Shown here one piece after another: positions 44,284-52,222 of a stretch of 64,000 nt of DNA (position 1 is the first letter of the stretch; each line of letters opens with the position of its first letter). The DNA is from Massilia solisilvae (GTDB lineage Bacteria; Pseudomonadota; Gammaproteobacteria; Burkholderiales; Burkholderiaceae_D). The DNA is taken from positions 1,054,001-1,118,000 of the forward strand of contig NZ_JANUGV010000001.1 of NCBI RefSeq assembly GCF_024753215.1. Reading direction: 5' to 3'. The position numbers and the translations under genes were made by a program. Under the pieces are notes generated by a model that was given only the letters and a program-made list of their open reading frames with translations, was not told the DNA's origin and searched no databases.

Positions 44284-46052
44284 TGGCTACCCGAATGAAG
44301 GAATGCGACGCCGTGCTGATCGGCGTGGGGCTGGTGGGCACGATGCTCGGGCGCGAGCTGACCCGCGCGGGGCTGAAGGTGGTCGGGCTGGAACGGGGCA
44401 ATCCGCAGTTCACGGTGCCCGACTTCCAGGGGCCGCAGATGCACGACGAGCTGCGCTATTCGGTGCGCAAGGGCTTCATGCAGGACAACACCAAGGAAGC
44501 GATGACCTTCCGCAACAACATCAACCAGGTGGCGCTGCCGATCCGGCGTTGGGAAAGCTTTTTGCCCGGAACCGGCCTGGGCGGCGCGGCGGTGCACTGG
44601 AACGGCCAGACCTACCGCTTCCAGGATGACGAACTGCGGCTGCGCAGCCACATCGAGCAACGCTACGGCAAGAATTTCATCGACCCGGACCTGACCATCC
44701 AGGACTGGGGCGTGACCGCCGCCGACCTCGAGCCGCACTACGACCGCTTCGAATACCTGCTGGGCACGAGCGGGGAGGCTGGCAACGTCAAGGGTCGGAA
44801 GATCGCGGGCGGCAACCCGTTCGAGGATCCGCGCTCGCGCGGCTACCCGACCCCGCCGATGAAGGAGCCGTACGGGTCGGCCATTTTCCGCAAGGCTGCC
44901 GCCAGCCTGGGCTACCACCCGTTCCCGCAGCCGTCGTCCAACCTGTCGCAGCCGTACACCAATCCGGAAGGCATGACGCTCGGCACTTGCATGTTCTGCG
45001 GCTATTGCGAGCGCTTCGCCTGCGAGCATTTCGCCAAGTCCTCGCCGCAGACGGTCCTGCTGCCGGTGCTGCTCAAGGACAGGAACTTCACCTTGCGCAC
45101 CCAGTCGCACGTGCTGCGCATCAATTTGTCAAAGGACAGAAAGCGCGCCACCGGCGTCACCTACGTGGACGCGGCCGGGCGCGAGTTCGAGCAGCCGGCG
45201 AAGATGGTCATCCTGTGCTCGTTCTCGCTGAACAACGTGCGCATGCTGCTGCTGTCGCGCATTGGCGAGCCGTACGACCCCAGGACCGGGCGCGGCAACG
45301 TCGGCCGCAACTACGCGTACCAGACGATGAGCGCGGTGCAGGTGTTCTTTGACGAGTCGGTCAACATCAACCCGTTCATGCGTTCGGGCGCCAACGGCAC
45401 CCTGATTGCCGATTTCGTGGCCGACAACTTCGACCACGGGCCGCACAAGTTCATCGGCGGCGCCTACTTCGGCGACGTGATGACCAACGGGCGCCCGATC
45501 GAATTTCATCCCACGCCGCCGGGCACGCCGGCCTGGGGCGCGGCGTGGAAGGCGGCGGTGGTCAAGCACTACAACCACACCTCGGTGCTCAACGTGCACG
45601 GCAGTTCGATGTCGGCCAAGGGCAACTACCTCGATCTCGATCCGACTTACAAGGATGCCTGGGGCTTGCCGCTGTTGCGCATCACCTTCGACTTTCCGCC
45701 CAATGACTTGCGCATGTCGGCCTATGTCACCGCCAAGGCGGCCGAAATCGGGCGCGCGATGGGCGGGCGGCAGGTGGCCGGGGCCGGGCGCAAGGGGCCG
45801 TACGTGATCACCCAGTACCAGACCACGCACAACACCGGCGGCACCATCATGGGCCTGGACCGCGGCAGCAGCGTGGTCAACCGCTACCTGCAAAGCTGGG
45901 ATGTGCCCAACCTGTTCATCATCGGCGCCTCCAACTTTCCGCAGAACGCGACCTACAACCCGACGGACACGGTCGGCGCGCTGGCCTACTGGTCGGCCGA
46001 CGCGATCGTCCACCGCTACCTGAAGTCCCCCGGACCCTTGGTGCAAGCATGA
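44283..46052 (+). CDS. GMC-family FAD dehydrogenase, large subunit
   Basis: 589 aa with no signal peptide of its own. The Rossmann motif AVLIGVGLVGTMLGRELTRAGLKVVGLERG is at 10-40; FLPGTGLGGAAVHWNGQTYR is the GMC signature. CMFCGYCERFACE (cysteine-rich, about 238-250) and the C-terminal QTTHNTGGTIMG plus NATYNPTDTVGALAYW give the catalytic His/Asn region. It resembles gluconate 2-dehydrogenase and related sugar/polyol dehydrogenases of the periplasm. It would travel with the Tat-signalled small subunit and pass electrons to the cytochrome encoded next (4-bp overlap). Confidence 0.92.
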   Translation: MATRMKECDAVLIGVGLVGTMLGRELTRAGLKVVGLERGNPQFTVPDFQGPQMHDELRYSVRKGFMQDNTKEAMTFRNNINQVALPIRRWESFLPGTGLGGAAVHWNGQTYRFQDDELRLRSHIEQRYGKNFIDPDLTIQDWGVTAADLEPHYDRFEYLLGTSGEAGNVKGRKIAGGNPFEDPRSRGYPTPPMKEPYGSAIFRKAAASLGYHPFPQPSSNLSQPYTNPEGMTLGTCMFCGYCERFACEHFAKSSPQTVLLPVLLKDRNFTLRTQSHVLRINLSKDRKRATGVTYVDAAGREFEQPAKMVILCSFSLNNVRMLLLSRIGEPYDPRTGRGNVGRNYAYQTMSAVQVFFDESVNINPFMRSGANGTLIADFVADNFDHGPHKFIGGAYFGDVMTNGRPIEFHPTPPGTPAWGAAWKAAVVKHYNHTSVLNVHGSSMSAKGNYLDLDPTYKDAWGLPLLRITFDFPPNDLRMSAYVTAKAAEIGRAMGGRQVAGAGRKGPYVITQYQTTHNTGGTIMGLDRGSSVVNRYLQSWDVPNLFIIGASNFPQNATYNPTDTVGALAYWSADAIVHRYLKSPGPLVQA

Positions 46053-47101
46053 AGACATCGATCATTTGTCCCGTCACGCTGGCCGTGCTGGCGCTGGCAG
46101 GCTGCGCGGGCCGGGGCGGTGGCGCGCAAGACGGTGCACGGCAGCCCGATGCAGCCCAGGGCCCGGCTGTTGCGCAGCCGGGGGCGCAGGAGAGCCAGGC
46201 CGGGGTGATGGAAGAACAGCAGGCGCAGGCCGGCCAGGCGCTTGCGCTCGCCCAGCCCGGCGCGGCCGCCGCGCAGGCGTTCGGCCCGCCCAACCTGCAG
46301 CTTGGCCAGCGCATCGCCACCCAGGGCGCGCCCAACGGCGTGGCCGCATGCGTGAGTTGCCACGGCGCGCAGGGCGAGGGCAACCCCGCCAGCGGCTTCC
46401 CGCGCATTGCCGGACAATCGGCCTACTACATGGGCAAGCAGCTGGCGGCCTACGCCAACGGCGCGCGCGTCAGCAACCCGATCATGCTGGCGATTGCCAA
46501 GGGCATGAGCGCCGAGCAGATCCGCGACGTGAGCGCCTATTACGCGACGCTGGGTGGGGCGCCGCCGGGCGCCGCCGCCGCGGGCGCGGGCACAACGGCG
46601 GCGTCCGGGCGTGGCGCGCAGTTGTCCATGGCGGGCGACGAGAGCAAGCGTGTGCAGGCCTGCGCCAACTGCCACGGCCCCGGCGGGGCGGGCGAGCCGC
46701 CGATTTATCCGTACCTTGCCGGGCAGAACAGCAGTTACCTGACGGCGGCCATGCAGGCCTGGAAAAACGGCTCGCGCAAGACCGACCTGTCGGGCCAGAT
46801 GGTGCAGATCGCGCGCGCCTTGTCCGACGCCGACATTGCCGCGCTGGCAGCGTACTTCAGCGCCGAGCCGGCGCCGCCGCCCTCGGCCACGCGGGTGAAC
46901 ATTGCAGCCGGCTCGAGCGCGCGGCCGGCGGTGGCTGCGGCGGCCGGCGCGCCCGGGCCGCGCACACCGGGCGCGGCGGCGGCGGGCGTGACCGGCTCGG
47001 GCAGTGAGCAGGGTTCGCCGGTGACGGGCGGCGGGCAGGGGCCGGGCGGTGGCGGCGGCACCCAGGGCACCAAGCCGCCCGAGCCGCCGATCCGGCGTTG
47101 A
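46049..47101 (+). CDS. Dihaem c-type cytochrome lipoprotein (c4-like), electron acceptor of the GMC dehydrogenase
   Basis: 350 aa. The lipobox LALAGC (Cys19) indicates a lipid anchor. Two c-haem sites occur, CVSCH (101-105) and CANCH (205-209), each in a c4-type domain with a candidate axial Met (M146 and M251). Long Ala/Gly/Pro-rich low-complexity stretches precede the first domain, link the two and make up the last 70 residues. Known gluconate-type dehydrogenases have a three-haem membrane cytochrome; this one has two haems and a lipid anchor. It overlaps the GMC gene by 4 bp. Confidence 0.88.
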   Translation: MKTSIICPVTLAVLALAGCAGRGGGAQDGARQPDAAQGPAVAQPGAQESQAGVMEEQQAQAGQALALAQPGAAAAQAFGPPNLQLGQRIATQGAPNGVAACVSCHGAQGEGNPASGFPRIAGQSAYYMGKQLAAYANGARVSNPIMLAIAKGMSAEQIRDVSAYYATLGGAPPGAAAAGAGTTAASGRGAQLSMAGDESKRVQACANCHGPGGAGEPPIYPYLAGQNSSYLTAAMQAWKNGSRKTDLSGQMVQIARALSDADIAALAAYFSAEPAPPPSATRVNIAAGSSARPAVAAAAGAPGPRTPGAAAAGVTGSGSEQGSPVTGGGQGPGGGGGTQGTKPPEPPIRR

Positions 47102-47110
47102 CGTGCCCCT

Positions 47111-47220
47111 GCGCAAAGGCGGGCAGGGTGGGCTCCCGCACCCACGCGCGAACACGCTGCGCCGAACAAGGCATTCACAGCGCGCGTGGTGGCCGAGTGG
47201 GCACAAGTGCCCAACCTGCG
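47111..47220. repeat. Degenerate REP-like palindrome, family B copy 6
   Basis: GGGCAGGGTGGGCTCCCGC to CCCACGCGCGAAC (about 47120-47153) and GTGGCCGAGTGGGCAC to GTGCCCAACCTGCG (about 47187-47220) keep the module pattern with several changes. Together with the next two features it fills the 376-bp gap between the cytochrome and YXWGXW genes; no gene is visible in it. Confidence 0.55.
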
Positions 47221-47266
47221 ACGCCAACGAAAAAGGCGCTGTCTGGATTAAGTGTTGACACTAATA

Positions 47267-47372
47267 CGTCCTTCCCGCGGAGGCGGGAGCCCATGCTGAG
47301 TTCGCGTCCTTGCGGCGCGCGAGCGTGCCGCGTGCCGGGGTGCTCAGGATGGGGCCCCGCCAAGGCGGACGG
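47267..47372. repeat. Degenerate inverted repeat, family A copy 3
   Basis: The left arm GGCGGGAGCCCATGCTGAG (about 47282-47300) is matched by TGCTCAGGATGGGGCCCCGCC (about 47341-47361) with a few mismatches. It keeps the ACCCAT/GCTGAG landmarks of copies at 2351 and 15421 but has decayed arms. Confidence 0.6.
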
Positions 47373-47419
47373 CGAGTCCGGGGAACGTGCTCAGGTCCAC
47401 ACTTAACGCCGACGGCGCC

Positions 47420-47452
47420 AAAAAAAGCCGAACCGCAAGGACGCGGTTCGGC
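47420..47452 (-). terminator. Rho-independent terminator of the YXWGXW gene
   Basis: A 10-bp perfect stem GCCGAACCGC/GCGGTTCGGC (47427-47436 and 47443-47452). On the minus strand it is followed by a run of seven T (the A-tract at 47420-47426), 26 bp past the stop of the minus-strand gene. Confidence 0.9.
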
Positions 47453-47477
47453 CTTCTGGCCATTCGCCGGCGATGGG

Positions 47478-47846
47478 TCAGCCGCGGTTCGGATTGTTCG
47501 GATGCTCGTCGAAGCGGTTCGGCACGCCGTCGCCGTCGCGGTCACGCATGCCGCGTTCCCAGCCGCCGCGCTTCATCACCCACTGGCCGTCGCGCTCTTC
47601 CCACGCCGGCGCGCGGTAGCTGTAGCCGTGGCGTGCGCGCAGCCACTGGCCACGTACCCACACATAGCGGTGATGGCGATACTCGTAATGGCCCGGCGCC
47701 CACACGTAGCCGCGCCTTTCGTGCGGCACCGCTTCGTTGCGCGGCGGCGGCGGCGCTTCGCGCACGATAATGGTCTGGGCCTGGGCGGCGGCGGTGATGC
47801 CGCCAAGCGAACTTGCGAGCAATGCGGCAATAAGCAGTTTTTTCAT
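47478..47846 (-). CDS. YXWGXW-repeat exported protein with calcium-binding-like tail
   Basis: 122 aa. A signal peptide (MKKLLIAALLASSLGGITAAAQA) precedes Trp/Tyr-rich repeats (YVWAPGHYEY, YVWVRGQWL, WEERDGQWVMKRGGW), the pattern of the YXWGXW family. The last 22 residues DRDGDGVPNRFDEHPNNP match a thrombospondin type-3/calcium-loop motif. Likely periplasmic or outer-membrane associated; function unknown. Monocistronic, ending at a strong terminator. Confidence 0.85.
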   Translation of the reverse strand: MKKLLIAALLASSLGGITAAAQAQTIIVREAPPPPRNEAVPHERRGYVWAPGHYEYRHHRYVWVRGQWLRARHGYSYRAPAWEERDGQWVMKRGGWERGMRDRDGDGVPNRFDEHPNNPNRG

Positions 47847-47995
47847 GGTTGCGTCCTCCTTGAGTAGCCGTGTGATGTTCCACAGTTATAGCCCTCAGGA
47901 TAGGCGCGCGACCGTGCGCTTGCACGCATTGGCGTGTAAAAAGTGTTACGAGGAATTGCGGCGGGAACGATCGGTGACTGGCGGCAATCCCAGAC

Positions 47996-48373
47996 CTACT
48001 GCGGCCGCTGCGCCACCAGTTGCACCTCGACCAGGAAGCCGTAGTGCAGCGCCGGCACCGGCACCACCGTGCGCGCCGGCTTGTGGGCGCCGAACACGCG
48101 CGCATACGCGGCGTTGAACGCAGGCCAGTTCTCCACGCCCACGATGTAAGCCGTGCACTGGACCACGTCCGCAACGCCGCAGCCGGCCGCGCGCAGCACC
48201 TTGCCGCACTGTTCGAATACCGAGCCGCACTGGGCCTCGAACCCCGCTACGGCCGGGTCCACCTCGGCGGAGGAGGGCAGGATGCCCGACAGGAACACCA
48301 GCCCGCCGGCCGCCACCGCCTGCGAATAATGCCCGGCGGGCGCCGGCAGCTCGTGCGACTGGATCAGCTCCAT
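47996..48373 (-). CDS. ridA: RidA-family enamine/imine deaminase
   Basis: 125 aa. YSQAVAAGGLVFLSGILP, ADVVQCTAYIVGVENWPAFNAAYARVFG, and PARTVVPVPALHYGFLVEVQLVA are the three RidA blocks; the conserved Arg of PARTVVPV and Glu of VEVQ are present. RidA hydrolyses reactive 2-aminoacrylate and iminobutyrate released by PLP dehydratases. Its ATG overlaps the stop of the dehydratase gene (TGATG), giving a direct functional link. Membership in the RidA subgroup, not one of the Rid2-7 groups, is not certain. Confidence 0.88.
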   Translation of the reverse strand: MELIQSHELPAPAGHYSQAVAAGGLVFLSGILPSSAEVDPAVAGFEAQCGSVFEQCGKVLRAAGCGVADVVQCTAYIVGVENWPAFNAAYARVFGAHKPARTVVPVPALHYGFLVEVQLVAQRPQ

Positions 48374-49341
48374 CAACCGGCCACCAGCTGCGCAAAGCGC
48401 GCCAGGTCGACGTTGCCGCCGCTGATCAGGATGCCGACCCGCTTGCCCGCCACCGGCACCACGCCATGCAGCGCGGCCGCGGCAGCCAGGCACCCGGTCG
48501 GCTCGACCACGATTTTCATGCGCTCGGCAAAAAAGCGCATGGTCGCCTTGAGCTGTTCGTCGCTGACGGTCACGATGTCGTCGACAAAGCGCTGGATCAC
48601 CGCAAAGTTGTGCTGCCCCAGGTGCGTGGTCTGGGCCCCGTCCGCGATCGTCTGCGGCACCGGGATGTCCACGATCTGGCCGCTGCGCAGCGACTGCTGG
48701 CCGTCGTTGCCGGCTTCCGGCTCCACGCCGATCACTTTGCAGGAAGGCGACAGCGTGGCCGCCGCCAGCGCGCAGCCGGCCAGCAGACCCCCGCCGCCGA
48801 GCGGCACCAGCAGCAGATCGAGCTGCCCGGCATCCTCGATCAGTTCCTTGGCCGCCGTGCCCTGGCCGCAGATCACGTCCGGATGGTCGTAAGGCGGGAT
48901 CAGCGTCATGCCGCGCTCCTTGGCCAGGCGTGCGCCGATCTCCTCGCGGTTTTCCTTGTAGCGGTCGTACAGGATCACTTCGCCGCCATAACCCTTGGTG
49001 GCGCGCACCTTCAGCTCCGGCGCGTCCTGCGGCATGATGATCGCGGCCTTGATGCCCATCAGGCTGGCCGACAAAGCGATCGCCTGCGCGTGGTTGCCCG
49101 ACGAGTAGGTCAGCACGCCGGCACGCTTCTGCTCGTCGGTAAAGCGGGCGATGGCGTTGCAGGCGCCGCGGAACTTGAATGCGCCCATGCGCTGCAGGTT
49201 CTCGGCCTTGAAGAACAGCTCGGCGCCGGCCATGGCATTGGCGGTGCGCGAGGTCAGCACCGGGGTGCGGTGCGCCGCGCCCTTGATGCGCGCGGCGGCC
49301 TGCTCGATGTCGCTGTATTGCAGTTGAGCGGTCTCGGTCAT
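48373..49341 (-). CDS. PLP-dependent threonine/serine dehydratase (fold type II)
   Basis: 322 aa, the short catabolic form without a regulatory ACT domain. The PLP lysine is K56 in AFKFRGACNAI; SSGNHAQAIALSA binds the substrate carboxylate and PLGGGGLLAG the cofactor phosphate. It could be a threonine ammonia-lyase, serine dehydratase or hydroxyaspartate dehydratase; a serine-racemase-like activity cannot be excluded. Its partner ridA starts at its stop codon. The upstream gene on the same strand is envZ, 28 bp away. Confidence 0.87.
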   Translation of the reverse strand: MTETAQLQYSDIEQAAARIKGAAHRTPVLTSRTANAMAGAELFFKAENLQRMGAFKFRGACNAIARFTDEQKRAGVLTYSSGNHAQAIALSASLMGIKAAIIMPQDAPELKVRATKGYGGEVILYDRYKENREEIGARLAKERGMTLIPPYDHPDVICGQGTAAKELIEDAGQLDLLLVPLGGGGLLAGCALAAATLSPSCKVIGVEPEAGNDGQQSLRSGQIVDIPVPQTIADGAQTTHLGQHNFAVIQRFVDDIVTVSDEQLKATMRFFAERMKIVVEPTGCLAAAAALHGVVPVAGKRVGILISGGNVDLARFAQLVAG

Positions 49342-49369
49342 GTCGTTCTTGGTTGGTATGGAATGGATT

Positions 49370-50743
49370 TCAGGCCGCCAGCGGCAGCGCCAGCTGGACG
49401 ACCAGCCCGCCGCCTTCGCGGTTGCGCAGGCTCAGCTGCGCGTTGTGGCGGGTCAGCACGCGTTCGACGATCGCCAGGCCCAGGCCGGCGCCGTTGGCCT
49501 GCCCGCGCGCCGTGTCCAGCCGCGTGAACGGCTTGAGCAGCTGGGCGATCTGGTCTTCGGGCACGCCCGGGCCGTGGTCGGCCAGCGTGATCACCGCGCG
49601 CCGCCCGTGACCGGTGGACTTGACGTGGCAAGCGATGTCGATCTCCGTATGATCTTCGCCCGGCGTGCGCGCGTAGCGGCGCGCGTTCTCGATCACGTTG
49701 TTGATCACGCGCCGCAGGTCGATCGCGTTGCCCAGCACCTGCACGTTCGGTTCGATCTCGCAATGCACGCGCATGTTGGGGATGCGCCCCGCCTCGCGCC
49801 CGATCTCGGCCAGCATCTCGGACATGTCCACCGCCGTGAAAGTGGCCGACTCGGTCGGCTTGGCGTAGTCGAGGAACTGGCCGATGATCGCGTCCATCTG
49901 CGCAATGTCCGACTGCATGCCCTCGCGCGCGTCCTGCGACAGGTTGGCCATCTCCACTTCCAGCTGCATGCGCGCCAGCGGGGTACGCAGGTCGTGCGAA
50001 ATGCCGGCCAGGATCACCGCGCGGTCCTTCTCGACCTGCGCCAGGTCCTCCACCATCTGGTTGAAGCTGCGGTTGGCCTGGATGATCTCCTTCGATCCCT
50101 TTTCCGGTAGCGGGGCAGGGCGCTCGCCCTGCGCGATCGCGCGCGCAGCCGCGGTCAGGCGCGCCAGCGGCAGGTTGACCAGGCTCGAAATGAGCGCCGC
50201 GCCCAGCACCGACAACACGCCCACCACGCTGGCCCAGCCGATCCACTGCACCCGCGTCAGGCCCATCAGGCGGTCGCGTTCGAGCATCAGCCAGTACTTG
50301 TCGCCGTCGATGTTAAAGCTGATCCAGAAGCCGGCCACGCCGTTCACGCGGCGTGAAAAGCGCGTGTCCTCGCCCAGCTTCTCGCGCACCAGCGCCGCGA
50401 TCTCGGCCATGTTGGGGGTGGACGGCGGCGGCTCGATCTTGTCGTCCGGCTCGAGCGGCAAAATCCGGATGCCTTCGTTCGACACCAGCTCGAACAGCAG
50501 CTCGCGCCGCAATTCCGGCGCCGAGTGCGTGAGCGCGGCCTTGGTGATGGTAACAACCGACACCACCAGTTCGGCCGTCTGCTGCACCTGCGGCCCGCGC
50601 TGGACCATGTTGATCATGCCGATCCACGATGCCATCGACAGCGTGGTCAGCACCGACAGCAGGAAGAACGTTCGCCAGAACAGGCCGCTCCTGAACCAGC
50701 CAAGGCGCAGGAAGCGCGGCGCACCCGAATAAAAGGCTGACAC
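49370..50743 (-). CDS. envZ: EnvZ-type sensor histidine kinase
   Basis: 457 aa. Start is GTG at 50743, sharing one base with the ompR stop (TAGTG). TM1 is at about 22-45, a periplasmic sensor loop at 50-165, TM2 at 168-188 and HAMP at 190-240. The phosphorylated His is H250 in AGISHDLRTPLARMQLEVEM, the EnvZ-type H-box. The N-box (VINNVIENARRYA), DHGPGV and GAGLGLAI complete the ATPase domain. It would phosphorylate the OmpR protein encoded just upstream in response to osmotic or envelope signals. Confidence 0.93.
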   Translation of the reverse strand: MSAFYSGAPRFLRLGWFRSGLFWRTFFLLSVLTTLSMASWIGMINMVQRGPQVQQTAELVVSVVTITKAALTHSAPELRRELLFELVSNEGIRILPLEPDDKIEPPPSTPNMAEIAALVREKLGEDTRFSRRVNGVAGFWISFNIDGDKYWLMLERDRLMGLTRVQWIGWASVVGVLSVLGAALISSLVNLPLARLTAAARAIAQGERPAPLPEKGSKEIIQANRSFNQMVEDLAQVEKDRAVILAGISHDLRTPLARMQLEVEMANLSQDAREGMQSDIAQMDAIIGQFLDYAKPTESATFTAVDMSEMLAEIGREAGRIPNMRVHCEIEPNVQVLGNAIDLRRVINNVIENARRYARTPGEDHTEIDIACHVKSTGHGRRAVITLADHGPGVPEDQIAQLLKPFTRLDTARGQANGAGLGLAIVERVLTRHNAQLSLRNREGGGLVVQLALPLAA

Positions 50744-51504
50744 TAGCGCGGCTGTCCTTCAGGGATGAACACGTAGCCCAGGCCCCACACGGTCTGGATG
50801 TACAGCGGGCTGGAAGGATCGGGTTCGATGAGCTTGCGCAAGCGCGAGATCTGCACGTCCAGCGAACGGTCGAACACCTCGTACTCGCGGCCGCGCGCCA
50901 GTTCCATCAGCTTTTCGCGCGACAGCGGCTGGCGCGCATGGCGCGCGAACACCTTGAGCACCGAGAATTCGCCGGTGGTCAGCGGCACCGTCTCGCCGTT
51001 TTTCTTGAGCGTGCGCGTGCCCAGGTCGAGCACGAAGTCGCCGAATTCGAAGGTTTGCGGGGTTTCGGACGGCGCGCCCGGGATTTCGTCCGGGCCCTTG
51101 CGGCGGAGCACCGCGCCGATGCGCGCGACCAGTTCGCGCGGGTTGAACGGCTTGGGCAGGTAGTCGTCGGCGCCCATTTCCAGGCCGACGATGCGGTCCA
51201 CGTCCTCGCCCTTGGCGGTCAGCATGATGATCGGGGTCTGGTCGCCGGCCCCGCGCAGGCGGCGGCAGATCGACAGGCCGTCTTCGCCAGGCAGCATCAG
51301 GTCCAGCACCAGCAGGTCGTAGCGCTCGCGCAGCCACAGCTTGTTCATGGCGGTCGCGTTTTCGGCGGTGACGACGGTGAAGCCCTGTTCGGTCAGGTAG
51401 CGGCGCAGCAGGTCGCGCAGGCGCACGTCGTCGTCCACGACCATGATCTTGGCCGAGTGGCCGCCGGAGTGGTTGCCGGAATTCGTTTGGGTGGGTGAAT
51501 TCAT
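50743..51504 (-). CDS. ompR: OmpR-family response regulator
   Basis: 253 aa. The receiver domain has acidic residues (VVDDD), phospho-acceptor D68 (LVLDLMLPG), T in MLTAKG and K in LPKPF. The winged-helix DNA-binding domain (about 140-250) ends RSLDVQISRLRKLIEPDPSSPLYIQTVWGLGYVF, the OmpR signature. A low-complexity Asn/Ser/Gly N-terminus of 17 residues precedes the receiver. The 196-bp gap to the next gene (plus strand) should hold divergent promoters; none is confidently assigned. Confidence 0.94.
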   Translation of the reverse strand: MNSPTQTNSGNHSGGHSAKIMVVDDDVRLRDLLRRYLTEQGFTVVTAENATAMNKLWLRERYDLLVLDLMLPGEDGLSICRRLRGAGDQTPIIMLTAKGEDVDRIVGLEMGADDYLPKPFNPRELVARIGAVLRRKGPDEIPGAPSETPQTFEFGDFVLDLGTRTLKKNGETVPLTTGEFSVLKVFARHARQPLSREKLMELARGREYEVFDRSLDVQISRLRKLIEPDPSSPLYIQTVWGLGYVFIPEGQPR

Positions 51505-51700
51505 AGTCTGTCCGGTTTGTCAGAATTATGTCGCTATGGTAACTTCTCTCGCCGATGCGTGCCGGGCTTCCTAACCCGGCATTACATTGTGTTACAAACT
51601 TTACCCATTTGGTCTTATGCCCCTCTGGCTTTATGCATACACTGGGTACAGGTCGCAACAAAGATTATCTGTTTATACGGCATCGCGGAAGAGGAACACC

Positions 51701-52096
51701 ATGAAACACGTGCCCATCCCAACCAGTGTATCGCCCGCCACCTTTGGCGGCATCCGGTTGGCGCGCGTGCTGTGCGCGGCGGCCGCCGCGCTGGCCGTGG
51801 TGGCCACTCCCGCAATGGCGCAGCGCCAGGACCGCGGTGCCGACCCGCGCATGCAGGACATGCGCGGCCAGCAGGAGCAACCGCGTCCGATGCCGCAGGC
51901 CGAGCACGGCCAGCGCTTCGACCCGCGCACCTTCGATTCGCGCGAGTTCGACGAGCGCCGCATGCAGCAAGAGGCCGCCGCGCGCAGCCAGGAAGCGCGT
52001 CGCAGCGGCCGCCTGACCCCGGACGAGCGGCGCGACCTGCGCCGCCAGATCAACGAGGCAGGCATGGACCTGTATTCACGACCGCAACACCGCTGA
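51701..52096 (+). CDS. Small secreted basic protein, family common beside OmpR genes in related bacteria
   Basis: 131 aa. The ATG at 51701 has GAAGAGG about 6 bp upstream and starts a signal-like segment (VLCAAAAALAVVATPAMA, cleavage after about residue 40). The mature part is highly charged and ends RSGRLTPDERRDLRRQINEAGMDLYSRPQHR, a helix-forming LxPxERRxLRRxIxxAGxDLY motif seen in small Oxalobacteraceae proteins by recollection. Function unknown. It is divergent from ompR. Confidence 0.75.
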   Translation: MKHVPIPTSVSPATFGGIRLARVLCAAAAALAVVATPAMAQRQDRGADPRMQDMRGQQEQPRPMPQAEHGQRFDPRTFDSREFDERRMQQEAAARSQEARRSGRLTPDERRDLRRQINEAGMDLYSRPQHR

Positions 52097-52222
52097 CGCG
52101 CTTTCCCCCATTTCTGGGGGTAACTTGTTGACGGACATTTATTTTCTGTTGACACCATGTTACGCTTGTCCGGTCACCCGTTGTGCATTGTAAATATGCG
52201 GGGTTAACCAGACGACCGGAGC

